Positions 34,588-42,347 of a stretch of 64,000 nucleotides of DNA are shown here, one piece after another. Both the position numbers and the translations under genes were made by a program. Every line of letters begins with the position of its first letter. Position 1 is the stretch's first letter. Source of the DNA: Promicromonospora sp049532985 (lineage in GTDB: Bacteria; Actinomycetota; Actinomycetes; Actinomycetales; Cellulomonadaceae); assembly GCF_049532985.1 (NCBI RefSeq), contig NZ_CP186693.1:3720001-3784000 (forward strand), given 5' to 3'. The notes under the pieces were generated by a model, which was not told where the DNA came from, did no database searches, and worked only from the letters and a program-made list of their open reading frames with translations.

Positions 34588-35532
34588 GTGAGTGTGACGA
34601 CAGAAATTCCTCCCGTCGGTGCGGCCAGGCCCCATCCTTCCGGGGACCAGTTCCGGATCGGCCACGGCGGCCACCGCGCGACGGTCACCCAGGTCGGCGC
34701 GGCGCTGAGAGAGTACTCGGTGGACGGGCGCGACGTCGTGGTCCCGTTCGGCGTCGACGAGATCAGCCCCGTGTTCAACAGCGCGGTCCTCATCCCGTGG
34801 CCCAACCGGCTGGCCGACGGCTCGTACGAGTACGGCGGCGCGACCCACCAGCTCCCGATCACCGAGCCCGCGCGCAACACCGCGCTGCACGGCCTCGCGG
34901 CGTGGGAGCGCTGGTCCGTGGTCGAGCACACCGGCTCCGCCGTGACGCTGGAGCTGGAGCTCGTCGCCCGGCCCGGGTACCCGTTCCAGCTTGTCGCGCA
35001 GATCCGCTACGCGCTGTCCGACGCAGGGCTGGAGATCACCCTCGACGTCACCAACGTGGGCGCCGACACCGCGCCCTACGGGTGCGGCTTCCACCCCTGG
35101 CTGTCGACGGGCGGCGCGGACCTCGACGAGTGCACCGTGCGCCTCGACGCCGCCACGCGCGTCACCACCGACGAGCGACTGCTCCCGACGGGCACCGAGC
35201 CGGCCGCGGGCAGCTACGACCTGCGGGAGCCGCGCACGGCGGCCGGCCTGGACCTCGACGACGCGTACGTGGACGTCGTCCGCGACGAGGACGGGCTGTC
35301 CTGGGCCCACCTGACCGGCCCGGACGGCCGGACGGCGGCGGTCTGGATGGACGGCTCGCAGGACGTGTGGCAGATCTGCACGGGCGACCACATCGAGCCG
35401 GAGCGGCGGCGCCTCGGCCTCGCCGCCGAGCCCATGACCTGCGTCGCCGACGCCTTCCGCACGGGCGACCGGCTGGTGCACCTCGCACCGGGCGCGCGGC
35501 ACGCGGTCCGCTGGGGCATGACGCTGCTCTGA
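34588..35532 (+). CDS. Aldose 1-epimerase family protein
   Basis: 314 residues, galactose-mutarotase-like beta sandwich. Conserved stretches are NSAVLIPWPNRLADGSY, NTALHGLAAWERWSVVE with the catalytic His, YGCGFHPWLSTGG with the second His, and LDDAYVDV; the C-terminus carries the Glu/Asp positions. It interconverts alpha and beta anomers of a sugar, exact sugar unknown. GTG 34588 is preferred over upstream starts because of the TACGGT-N6 spacing and the lack of any ribosome site in the 93 bp before it. Confidence 0.82.
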   Translation: MSVTTEIPPVGAARPHPSGDQFRIGHGGHRATVTQVGAALREYSVDGRDVVVPFGVDEISPVFNSAVLIPWPNRLADGSYEYGGATHQLPITEPARNTALHGLAAWERWSVVEHTGSAVTLELELVARPGYPFQLVAQIRYALSDAGLEITLDVTNVGADTAPYGCGFHPWLSTGGADLDECTVRLDAATRVTTDERLLPTGTEPAAGSYDLREPRTAAGLDLDDAYVDVVRDEDGLSWAHLTGPDGRTAAVWMDGSQDVWQICTGDHIEPERRRLGLAAEPMTCVADAFRTGDRLVHLAPGARHAVRWGMTLL

Positions 35533-35691
35533 CGGACCGCCCGGTGCCGGGCGGCTGCGACGCGGGCGGGACCGGCGGGCGCGACCCGGGCAGGTGACGT
35601 CGGCGCGTTGTCACCGATCGGTCACGGGTCGTGCACCACAATGGGGAACCGGCCGTCCGCCAGGCTGCCGGGAACAGGCAAGGAGAGTCCG

Positions 35692-36300
35692 TTGCAGGAT
35701 CGCGAGGTGCGCATCTGCGTCGTCGGTGACGAGCTGGCCACGGGTGTCGGAGACGCCCGTGCGCTCGGCTGGACCGGTCGTGTGATCGCGCGCACCCATT
35801 TCTCCCGGCCCGCCATGCTGTTCACCCTCGCCGTCCCCGGCGAGACCAGCACGCAGCTCGGTGCCCGCTGGGAGGCGGAGACCGCCGCGCGGTTCGGCCC
35901 GGACTCCGAGGTCGAGAACCGCCTGGTGGTGGCCCTGGGACGGCACGACGTCGCCACCGGGCTCACGGTCGCGCGCTCCCGCCTGAACCTCGCGAACATC
36001 CTCGACGTCGCCGACGCGAACCGGACCGCCGCGTTCGTGGTCGGGCCGCCGCCGGGGGCACCGTCCGAGGGCGAGCGGATCGCCGAGCTGTCGGACGCCT
36101 TCGCCGACGTCGCGAGCCGCCGGCGGGTGCCGTACGTGGACACGTACACGCCGCTGGCCCAGCACGAGCAGTGGCTCGCGGACATGGCCCAGGGCGGGGG
36201 CACCTACCCCGGGCAGGCCGGCTACGGCCTCATGGCGTGGCTGGTGCTGCACACGGGCTGGCACGCCTGGCTGGGCCTCCCCCAGGACGAGGTCGCGTAG
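35692..36300 (+). CDS. SGNH/GDSL-type hydrolase-like protein
   Basis: 202 residues. RICVVGDELATGVGDARALG corresponds to block I of the GDSL fold, but the nucleophile position reads GDE rather than GDS. VVALGRHDVATG aligns with block III (usually GxND) and AGYGLMAWLVLHTGWHAWLG with block V, where DxxH is not preserved. It may thus be a catalytically degenerate member. TTG at 35692 is chosen because AAGGAG lies eight bases upstream and RICVVGDE follows. Convergent with DUF4097-like gene. Confidence 0.6.
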   Translation: MQDREVRICVVGDELATGVGDARALGWTGRVIARTHFSRPAMLFTLAVPGETSTQLGARWEAETAARFGPDSEVENRLVVALGRHDVATGLTVARSRLNLANILDVADANRTAAFVVGPPPGAPSEGERIAELSDAFADVASRRRVPYVDTYTPLAQHEQWLADMAQGGGTYPGQAGYGLMAWLVLHTGWHAWLGLPQDEVA

Positions 36301-36309
36301 GTCGCGGGA

Positions 36310-36355
36310 CGCGTCAGGCGCTCAGGTCACCGGAGTGACCTGAGCGCCTGACGCG
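36310..36355. terminator. Bidirectional terminator
   Basis: Perfect 21-bp arms (36310-36330, 36335-36355) around CGGA lie between convergent stop codons at 36300 and 36369. Confidence 0.85.
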
Positions 36356-36368
36356 TTCGCGGACCGGA

Positions 36369-37166
36369 TCAGCCGCGCGTGACGGTGGCCGTGCCCGAGA
36401 CCGTGTTGGTCGAGACGTACGCCGCCGCTCCGGGCTCCGCGTGGTCGACGACGACGGTGCGCTGGGCGCTGGAGGTCGCCTGCGTGCCGTCGATGACGAC
36501 CTTGCCCGTGACGCTGCGCGCCCGGAGGTTCACCGGCGACCCGGCGTCCAGCCGGACCGCCGCGGCGCCCGAGACGGTCTTCGCGTTGACCAGCGGCGTG
36601 GTACCCACGGCGGTCACGTCGACCGGCCCGGACACGGTCTGTGCCGACACGCGGCCCAGGGCGCCGGCGAGCGACACGGCGCCCGAGACGGTGGTGGCCG
36701 ACGCGTCGCCGGAGTGCTCCGCGATCGTGACGGACCCGGTGCCGGACTTCGCGGTCACCGAGCCCGACGCTCCCGTGACCGTGATGGCCCCGCCGGCGGT
36801 CTTGACGTTGACGCCGGCCTGCGCCCCGGTCACCACGACCTCGGCGCCGACGGTCGCGACGTCGACCACGGACGTGGCCGGCACGGTGATCCGCACGACG
36901 GCGCTGTCCTGGTCCTTGAGGCCGCGGAACCGGTCGACGAAGCCCTCCAGGCCCGGGAAGTCGTAGGCCACGCGGAGGTTGCCGTGCTCGGCGAGGACCT
37001 GCAGCGGCCGTGTCGAGACCTCCAGGACCTCCACGACGGCGCCGGAGGTGCGGTTCGGGTCGGCCACGACCTCGGCGCGGCCGTTGGTCAGTCGGACGGT
37101 CAGGGTCGAGGCGCCGCCGACCTCGATGGTCTGGGGGGCGGCCACGCTCCAGGACTCGGTGGTCAT
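36369..37166 (-). CDS. DUF4097-like beta-helix protein
   Basis: 265 residues with an N-terminal MTTESWSVAAPQTIEVGGAS that closely matches the paralogue at 37953, then a run of short repeats about 20 residues apart containing (T)VSG or similar (KTAGGAITV, TTVSGAVSL, QTVSGPVDV, KTVSGAAAV, NTVSGTATV). This forms a right-handed beta-helix of the DUF4097/adhesin type. No signal peptide or membrane helix. Third gene of an operon with its paralogue and a PadR regulator, so probably derepressed with them. Function unknown. Confidence 0.75.
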   Translation of the reverse strand: MTTESWSVAAPQTIEVGGASTLTVRLTNGRAEVVADPNRTSGAVVEVLEVSTRPLQVLAEHGNLRVAYDFPGLEGFVDRFRGLKDQDSAVVRITVPATSVVDVATVGAEVVVTGAQAGVNVKTAGGAITVTGASGSVTAKSGTGSVTIAEHSGDASATTVSGAVSLAGALGRVSAQTVSGPVDVTAVGTTPLVNAKTVSGAAAVRLDAGSPVNLRARSVTGKVVIDGTQATSSAQRTVVVDHAEPGAAAYVSTNTVSGTATVTRG

Positions 37167-37178
37167 CACTGTGCTCCG

Positions 37179-37238
37179 TTCGCTGGGAAGTTCGATGGGG
37201 AGTTCGCTCGGAAGTTCGCTGGGAAGGTCGGTGGGACG
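37179..37238 (-). repeat. 12-bp tandem repeats upstream of the second DUF4097 gene
   Basis: CTTCCCAGCGAA (minus strand) recurs at least four times in near-perfect 12-bp units, with more degenerate copies continuing upstream. They fill most of the 103-bp gap between padR and the downstream gene. The three-base multiple keeps an open frame (LPSE repeats), but the ribosome site CGGAGC lies after the array. Confidence 0.7.
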
Positions 37239-37269
37239 TCGGGTGGGGAGATTCCGGGGCAGGTGGGCA

Positions 37270-37953
37270 TCACAGGTCGGTCGTCCGGTCGGTGGGCGGC
37301 CGGCCGGAGGCGGTGGTGTGCGGCAGCGTCCCACGGATCGCGGTGCGCGCCGAGTCGAGCACGGTGCGCAGCGTCTCGACGGTCAGCGCCGACACCGTAC
37401 CCGCGACGTCGGCCTCGCGCAGGTCCGCCAGGACGTCGTTGCGGAACCGCTGCAGCACCGCCTCGGCGTCGTGCCGCAGGGAGTTGGACCGGGTGCGCTG
37501 CGGGTCGGGTGCGGTGTCCGGTCCGGGCCGCGGACGGGAACGTGCCTCCTGGGCCGCGGCCGCGAGCTCGGCCCGCAGCCCGCGCATCGTGTCGCGGATG
37601 TCCGCCCGGACCTCGTCCGCGAGGCTGCGCACCGTCTCGGCGACGCTGCGCTCCAGGCGACGGACGTCGTCCAGGCGGGCGTCGACCTCGGCCCGGCCGG
37701 CCGGCGTCAGCTCGTACGACGCCTTGCGGCCCGCACCGGCGGCGCCCGGGTGGTCGCCGGGTACGGTGCGGCGCACGAGCCCCTCCTCCTCCAGGCGGGC
37801 CAGGCGCGGGTAGATGGTCCCGGCGCTCGGCCGGTAGGTACCTCCGAAGCGCCGGGTGAGCTCGGTGATGAGCTCGTACCCGTGCCGCGGCCCGTCCAGG
37901 AGCAGCACCAGCAGGTACAGGCGCAGCTCACCGTGGGCGAAGACGGGCGGCAC
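37270..37953 (-). CDS. PadR-family transcriptional regulator
   Basis: 227 residues. The PadR winged helix covers residues 7-75: HGELRLYLLVLLLDGPRHGY, GGTYRPSAGTIYPRLARLEE and ASYELTPAG. The C-terminal half is helical (RRLERSVAETVRSLADEVRA) and fits the dimerising part. GTG 37953 overlaps the upstream stop (TAGTG), so translation is coupled. Two palindromes with CGATATATCG cores in the operon promoter are probable binding sites, implying autorepression. Confidence 0.88.
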   Translation of the reverse strand: MPPVFAHGELRLYLLVLLLDGPRHGYELITELTRRFGGTYRPSAGTIYPRLARLEEEGLVRRTVPGDHPGAAGAGRKASYELTPAGRAEVDARLDDVRRLERSVAETVRSLADEVRADIRDTMRGLRAELAAAAQEARSRPRPGPDTAPDPQRTRSNSLRHDAEAVLQRFRNDVLADLREADVAGTVSALTVETLRTVLDSARTAIRGTLPHTTASGRPPTDRTTDL

Positions 37954-38810
37954 TACAGCTCCAGGGGCGCGGGCGAGGCGTCCTCGGGCGCGTGCGCCGG
38001 TGCGTCCTGCGGCCCGCCGATCACCGTGACGTCACCCGACACACCGGTCACCCGCAGCTGCATGACGCCGGGCGCGGCCGAACGGACCCCGCCGGTCACC
38101 TTGCCGCCGCCACCTCCGGTGAACTGGAGCCCGCCGAGCGTGACCCGGCCGCTGACGCTCTGCACCGAGACCTCGACGGCGCGCTCGTCCGGGACCCGCA
38201 GCAGCATGTTGCCCGAGACCGTGTTCACGCGGACCTGCCGCGGCTGGGTCACCAGGTCGAACGTCACGTCCCCGGAGACCGACGTCGAGGTGACGACGTC
38301 GGCCGAGCCGCTCACCACGACGTCGGCGGACACGGTGTTGCTCGTGACGTCGCCGACGTGGTCGCGCACGGTCACCTCGCCGGACACCGTGTTCAGCTTG
38401 AGGTCGCCGGCCGTACGGGAGACGAGCAGGGAGCCGGAGACGGTGGAGGCCGAGGCGCCCGCCGTCGTCCCGGCGAGCAGGCCCTCGCCGCGGACCGTGC
38501 CGAGCCGCACGGCGGTCGTGGCGGGGACCGCCACGTGGATGTCGGCGCGCGCCTTGCCGCCGAAGTCGACGAACCGCTTCACGAACGAGCCCCAGCCCGA
38601 CAGGCCGCTCTCGTGCTCGATCACCAGGCGACCGTCGACCAGGCGTACCTCGAGGGACCGGCCCTCGACCGAGTGCACCTCGATCCGGACGACTGGCTCG
38701 TCGTGGGCCACGACGTCGAGCCGTCCGTCGACGACGTGCGCGTCGACGGACGTCACGCCGTCGAGCTCGATGGTCTGCGGACCGGTGACGGTCCAGCTGT
38801 CCGCGCTCAT
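37953..38810 (-). CDS. DUF4097-like beta-helix protein (first gene of PadR operon)
   Basis: 285 residues. MSADSWTVTGPQTIELDGVT is nearly identical in plan to the start of the paralogue at 36369. Repeats spaced about 20 residues carry (N/S)TVSG: ASTVSGSLLV, LNTVSGEVTV, SNTVSADVVV, STSVSGDVTF, VNTVSGNMLL, VQSVSGRVTL. These suggest a solenoid of seven or more coils. No export signal. GGAGGAAGCC precedes the ATG. Comparable proteins occur with PadR regulators and ABC-type envelope systems, but function is not established. Confidence 0.75.
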   Translation of the reverse strand: MSADSWTVTGPQTIELDGVTSVDAHVVDGRLDVVAHDEPVVRIEVHSVEGRSLEVRLVDGRLVIEHESGLSGWGSFVKRFVDFGGKARADIHVAVPATTAVRLGTVRGEGLLAGTTAGASASTVSGSLLVSRTAGDLKLNTVSGEVTVRDHVGDVTSNTVSADVVVSGSADVVTSTSVSGDVTFDLVTQPRQVRVNTVSGNMLLRVPDERAVEVSVQSVSGRVTLGGLQFTGGGGGKVTGGVRSAAPGVMQLRVTGVSGDVTVIGGPQDAPAHAPEDASPAPLEL

Positions 38811-38852
38811 GGCTTCCTCCGCTGCTCGGTCTCGCTCGGGGTGGTTCCGGAG

Positions 38853-38872
38853 GGACGCGATATATCGCGTCC
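38853..38872. promoter_or_regulatory. PadR operator 1: GGACGCGATATATCGCGTCC
   Basis: A perfect 20-bp palindrome in the promoter of the DUF4097-padR operon. The AT core in very GC-rich DNA and the symmetry fit a PadR dimer site. Confidence 0.75.
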
Positions 38873-38878
38873 GGTGCA

Positions 38879-38896
38879 GACACGATATATCGCGTC
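38879..38896. promoter_or_regulatory. PadR operator 2: GACACGATATATCGCGTC
   Basis: Same CGATATATCG core as operator 1, one arm mismatch, centres 25 bp apart. Two dimers could bind cooperatively. Confidence 0.7.
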
Positions 38897-38999
38897 CTCG
38901 GACAGGGCAACCCCTCTCGGCGAGATCTCGATGCCGGACAACGCCCCGATCTGTGGGATCATGGGCACCATTCAGTCCGTCACCTGTCAGGAGACACCC

Positions 39000-39074
39000 A
39001 TGAGCAAGCGCGGTCGCAAGCGCCGTAGCCGCAAGGGCTCGGCCGCCAACCACGGCAAGCGCCCCAACGCCTGA
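39000..39074 (+). CDS. 50S ribosomal protein bL37 (24 aa)
   Basis: MSKRGRKRRSRKGSAANHG and KRPNA make a 24-residue, very basic protein matching the small actinobacterial ribosomal protein bL37 (AURKAIP1/COX24-like), which was found in mycobacterial ribosome structures. CAGGAG lies seven bases before the ATG. A strong terminator follows directly at 39101. It is easily missed because of its length. The promoter must lie within about 100 bp, next to the PadR operators. Confidence 0.85.
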   Translation: MSKRGRKRRSRKGSAANHGKRPNA

Positions 39075-39100
39075 GCACAGCCTCAGGCCGCACGGCACAC

Positions 39101-39138
39101 GAAAGGGCCGGCACCCCTGTCGGGGTCCCGGCCCTTCG
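39101..39138. terminator. Terminator between bL37 and rsrA
   Basis: GAAAGGGCCGGCACCCC and GGGGTCCCGGCCCTTCG pair with one mismatch around TGTC; convergent genes on both sides. Confidence 0.8.
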
Positions 39139-39167
39139 TCATGCCCGCGCTCGACGAGCGGACGGCG

Positions 39168-39443
39168 CTACCGCACGACCGCCATGACGGTCAGCTGCTG
39201 GTGGATGCGCACCCGGAGCGTGTCCGGGGCGCGCTCGCTGCACGACCGCTTCACGAGCTGCTTGACCAGGTCCTCCACACTGAGCTCGGCCAGGCACGGC
39301 GAGCAGTGGGCGACGTGCGCGCGCATGCGCTGCTCGTCGTCGGGGGTCATCTCGGAGTCCAGGTACTCGTACAGGTGCGTCAGTGCATGCTCGCACTCGG
39401 ACTCCCCCGCCGTGTCGTGCGGGACGGGTTCGATGTTGTTCAC
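39168..39443 (-). CDS. rsrA: Mycothiol-system redox-sensitive anti-sigma factor RsrA
   Basis: 91 residues of the zinc anti-sigma (ZAS) family. It has an early Cys (ESECEHALTHLYEYLDSEM) and HVAHCSPCLAE, the HxxxCxxC zinc/redox motif. In Streptomyces RsrA binds sigma-R until thiol oxidation forms a disulfide and releases zinc. GTG 39443 follows GGAGGTG and overlaps the sigR stop as GTGA, so production is matched to sigma-R. The C-terminal 40 residues are helical. Confidence 0.92.
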   Translation of the reverse strand: MNNIEPVPHDTAGESECEHALTHLYEYLDSEMTPDDEQRMRAHVAHCSPCLAELSVEDLVKQLVKRSCSERAPDTLRVRIHQQLTVMAVVR

Positions 39444-40174
39444 TGCGCACCTCCGGGCGCCTGGCTGACGAGTCCACGCTGGGCCGCGTAGTCGGCGAGG
39501 AGCTCACGCAGCTGCCGGCGTCCGCGATGGAGACGGGACATGACCGTCCCGATCGGAGTACCCATGATCTCCGCGATCTCCTTGTAGGGGAAGCCCTCGA
39601 CGTCGGCGTAGTAGACCACCATCCGACGGTCCTCCGGGAGCTCGGCGAGCGCCCGCTTCACATCGCTGTCCGGGAGCCGGTCCAGCGCCTCGGCCTCGGC
39701 CGAGCGCAGGCCGCGCGACGTGTGCGACGCCGCGCGCGCGATCTGCCAGTCCTCGACGTCCTCGGTCTGGGACTGCTGCGGCTCGCGCTGCTTCTTGCGG
39801 TAGCTGTTGATGAACGTGTTCGTGAGGATGCGGTACAGCCAGGCCTTCAGGTTGGTGCCCGGCCGGTACTGGTGGAACGCCGCGAAGGCCTTGGCGAACG
39901 TCTCCTGCACCAGGTCCTCGGCGTCCGCGGGGTTGCGCGTCATGCGCAGCGCCGCGGAGTAGAGCTGGTCGAGGTACTGCAGCGCGTCGCGCTCGAAGCG
40001 CACGGCCCGTGCCGCGGCATCCTCCTCGGCCGGCGAGCGCTCGGTGCCCTCGTCCTCCGGGACCTCGCCGGGCTCCGCGGTGCTGACCTCGTTCGCGCTC
40101 GTGTCGGGGCGCGCCTCGACATCGGCTCCGGCGTCGCCGGGGCCCTCGTTCTGCTCGCGGGAAGTGTCAGTCAT
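39440..40174 (-). CDS. sigR: Redox-responsive ECF sigma factor SigR
   Basis: 244 residues from ATG 40174. A 55-residue acidic N-terminus (SANEVSTAEPGEVPEDEGTE) precedes region 2 (YSAALRMTRNPADAEDLVQE, NTFINSYRKKQREP) and region 4 (PEDRRMVVYYADVEGFPYKE, GTPIGTVMSRLHRGRRQL). Sequence and the coupled rsrA identify SigR/SigH, which directs the thiol-oxidative stress regulon. TAGGCT eight bases before this ATG may be a housekeeping promoter for the short form. The frame continues upstream to a GTG at 40372 that has its own ribosome site and sigma-R-type promoter, so an extended isoform is likely. Confidence 0.92.
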   Translation of the reverse strand: MTDTSREQNEGPGDAGADVEARPDTSANEVSTAEPGEVPEDEGTERSPAEEDAAARAVRFERDALQYLDQLYSAALRMTRNPADAEDLVQETFAKAFAAFHQYRPGTNLKAWLYRILTNTFINSYRKKQREPQQSQTEDVEDWQIARAASHTSRGLRSAEAEALDRLPDSDVKRALAELPEDRRMVVYYADVEGFPYKEIAEIMGTPIGTVMSRLHRGRRQLRELLADYAAQRGLVSQAPGGAQ

Positions 40175-40372
40175 CGCACTCGAGCCTAGCCGTGTCGGCC
40201 AGCCCGTGTTCGCCAGGACCGCGGACAGCTCGTCCGCCGGGCCCTTGGCCGTGGCCCGCAGGGGGTCCGTGCCGTCCCCGAGCAGGTGGGCAGGAACCGC
40301 ACCGAACTCCAGGGGCACGTCCCGCACGCCAGCCGTTGCACCCGTCACCGTGTCGATCACCCTGTTCCTCAC
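40175..40372 (-). other. sigR: N-terminal extension encoding probable sigma-R' isoform
   Basis: The sigR frame stays open for 66 more codons to GTG 40372 (MRNRVIDTVTGATAGVRDVP...). AAGGA lies four bases before that GTG, and codons keep strong G/C in third position, as in real coding DNA. A GGAAT-N18-GTT promoter lies 37 bp further upstream. In Streptomyces a sigma-R-dependent promoter makes an extended, unstable sigma-R' for feedback; the layout here is the same, although I cannot compare the extension sequences. It would give a 310-residue protein. Confidence 0.65.
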
Positions 40373-40408
40373 CGCATCCTTCTCGAGGCATCGCTCCACG
40401 AGGGTTTC

Positions 40409-40434
40409 AACCCCTGGCCGGCGCCGCGAATTCC
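40409..40434 (-). promoter_or_regulatory. Sigma-R-type promoter GGAAT-N18-GTT
   Basis: On the minus strand GGAAT (40434-40430), 18 bases, then GTT (40411-40409). This matches the SigR/SigH consensus exactly in sequence and spacing. Transcription would start near 40400, about 28 bp before GTG 40372 of the extended sigR, giving autoregulation. Confidence 0.75.
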
Positions 40435-40492
40435 CGGGCCGGACCGGGCGATCACTGCTGCGGGGGACGCCCGCATCTGCCATGGTGGGTGC

Positions 40493-40963
40493 ATGCTGCT
40501 CCGACACATCGCGCGTCCCCTCCTGGCCTCGTCGTTCGTCTACGACGGCGTGCAGGCCGCCCGGAAGCCGAGTGAGCACGTGGCCGCGGCCAGGACGGGT
40601 TCCGCGCTGGCGACCAAGGCGCTCGGTGCCGAACCGCTCAGCGAGAAGCAGGTGGCCACGCTCGTGCGCGCCCACGGCGTCGCGACCGCCGCCGCAGGGA
40701 CGCTGCTCGCGCTCGGCAAGGCGCCGCGCGCGTCCGCCGTCGCGCTGGCGCTGCTGACGCTGCCCCTCGCCGTCGTGAACCAGCCCTTCACCGCGCCCAA
40801 GGAGGAGCGCCCCGTACGCACCGAGCGGTTCCTGCGCAACCTCGCCGCGGTGGGCGCCGCCCTCATCGCGGGCGCCGACCTGGAGGGCCGGCCGGGACTG
40901 TCCTGGCGCGTCCAGCAGGCGCGCGCCGCCCGCGCGGAGGCCAAGGCCGCCGCCGCCGGCTGA
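40493..40963 (+). CDS. DoxX-family membrane protein
   Basis: 156 residues with about four hydrophobic segments: LLRHIARPLLASSFVYDGVQ, VATAAAGTLLALG, ASAVALALLTLPLAVVNQPF, FLRNLAAVGAALIAGADL. LASSFVYDGVQAARKPSEH matches the DoxX family, implicated in thiol-redox balance in mycobacteria. It lies divergent from sigR, 59 bp from the sigma-R promoter, which makes a link to oxidative stress plausible. CATGGT six bases before ATG 40493 suggests a leaderless start. Confidence 0.8.
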   Translation: MLLRHIARPLLASSFVYDGVQAARKPSEHVAAARTGSALATKALGAEPLSEKQVATLVRAHGVATAAAGTLLALGKAPRASAVALALLTLPLAVVNQPFTAPKEERPVRTERFLRNLAAVGAALIAGADLEGRPGLSWRVQQARAARAEAKAAAAG

Positions 40964-40971
40964 CTCCGCGA

Positions 40972-40977
40972 TAATCT
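40972..40977 (+). promoter_or_regulatory. -10 box TAATCT of leaderless aroA
   Basis: TAATCT, CGGCAC, then ATG 40984, immediately after the DoxX stop; no ribosome site. Confidence 0.55.
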
Positions 40978-40983
40978 CGGCAC

Positions 40984-42306
40984 ATGACGTCTTCGACCAC
41001 CGCGCCCGCACCGACCTGGGAGGCGCCGCTCGCCGGCGCGCCGCTGGACGCGACGGTCGAGGTACCCGGCAGCAAGTCGCTCACCAACCGTCTGCTGGTG
41101 CTCGCCGCCCTCGCGGACGCCCCCGGCACCCTCCGCGGCGCCCTGCGCAGCCGCGACGCGGACCTCATGATCCGCGCCCTGCGCACGCTCGGCGCGGGCA
41201 TCGAGGAGGGTGAGCACCCGAGCACGCTGCACGTCACGCCAGGACCGGTCACCGGCGGTACCGAGATCGACACCGGCCTGGCCGGCACCGTCATGCGCTT
41301 CCTGCCGCCCGTCGCGGCCCTGGCCGACGGCCCGGTCCGGTTCGACGGCGACCCCGAGGCCCGCGTGCGGCCGATGCTGCCGGTGCTCGCCGCACTGCGT
41401 GCGCTCGGCATCACGGTGCACGATCCGCAGGCCGCGGACCACGCCGAGCTGCCCGCCCACCTCCCGTTCACCGTGGAGGGCCGCGGACGCGTGCCAGGCG
41501 GCGCCGTCGACGTCGACGCCTCGGAGTCCTCGCAGTTCGTGTCCGGGCTGCTGCTCGCCGCCGCCCGGTTCGAGCGCGGCCTGACCCTGCGGCACATCGG
41601 CGCCACCCTGCCGAGCCTGCCGCACATCGAGATGACGGTGGCCACGCTGCGCGACGTCGGGGTCGAGGTCGACGACTCGCGCGACGGCATGTGGCAGGTC
41701 TCCCCCGGCCCGATCGCGGCCCGGGACGTGCGCGTCGAGCCCGACCTGTCCAACGCTGCGCCGTTCCTCGCCTCGGCGCTCGTGGCCGGTGGCACCGTCC
41801 GCGTGCCCGGCTGGCCGACCCTGACCACCCAGCCCGGCGCCATGGTCCCCGAGCTGCTGGAGCGCATGGGCGCTTCCTCCACCCTCACCGACGGCGTGCT
41901 CGCCGTGACGGGAACCGGCGAGATCCGCGGGATCGACGTGGACCTGCACGCCGGTGGCGAGCTCGCGCCGACGTTCGCCGCGCTCGCCGCCCTGGCCGAC
42001 TCCCCGTCCCGGCTGCGCGGGATCGCGCACCTGCGGGGGCACGAGACGGACCGCCTGGCGGCGCTCGCCCGGGAGATCACGCGCCTCGGCGGCCAGGCCG
42101 AGGAGACCCGCGACGGGCTCGTCATCACTCCTCGCCCCCTGCGCGGCGACGTGGTGCGCACCTACGCCGACCACCGCATGGCGACGTCCGCCGCGCTGCT
42201 GGGCCTGCGCGTCCCCGGCGTGCTGGTGGAGAACGTCGCCACCACGGCCAAGACCCTGCCGGACTTCACGGGCATGTGGCTGGGCATGCTCGGCACGGCC
42301 GCCTGA
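40984..42306 (+). CDS. aroA: 3-phosphoshikimate 1-carboxyvinyltransferase (EPSP synthase)
   Basis: 440 residues. VEVPGSKSLTNRLLVLAALA holds the phosphate-binding lysine; DTGLAGTVMRFLPPVAALAD, ASESSQFVSGLLLAA, RVEPDLSNAAPFLASALV and YADHRMATSAALLGL are family signatures. It transfers the enolpyruvyl group of PEP to shikimate 3-phosphate in aromatic amino-acid synthesis. LAGTVMR carries the Thr/Met variant of the LPG(S/T) glyphosate loop context rather than the plant LGNAGTAMR. An aroA-rsgA order beside sigR-rsrA is common in actinobacteria. Confidence 0.95.
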   Translation: MTSSTTAPAPTWEAPLAGAPLDATVEVPGSKSLTNRLLVLAALADAPGTLRGALRSRDADLMIRALRTLGAGIEEGEHPSTLHVTPGPVTGGTEIDTGLAGTVMRFLPPVAALADGPVRFDGDPEARVRPMLPVLAALRALGITVHDPQAADHAELPAHLPFTVEGRGRVPGGAVDVDASESSQFVSGLLLAAARFERGLTLRHIGATLPSLPHIEMTVATLRDVGVEVDDSRDGMWQVSPGPIAARDVRVEPDLSNAAPFLASALVAGGTVRVPGWPTLTTQPGAMVPELLERMGASSTLTDGVLAVTGTGEIRGIDVDLHAGGELAPTFAALAALADSPSRLRGIAHLRGHETDRLAALAREITRLGGQAEETRDGLVITPRPLRGDVVRTYADHRMATSAALLGLRVPGVLVENVATTAKTLPDFTGMWLGMLGTAA

Positions 42307-42347
42307 CGGGCCGCCGCTGATGGAGCAGCCGTGACGAGGGCCGCCTG

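Noticed and set aside
35692..36300. Active GDSL esterase
   Set aside because: The catalytic Ser of block I and the block V DxxH are not preserved, so activity is not claimed.
36979..39003. Long plus-strand open frame over the PadR/DUF4097 region
   Set aside because: It runs antisense to three well-supported genes, has a Ser/Thr/Arg-rich sequence without motifs and no ribosome site.
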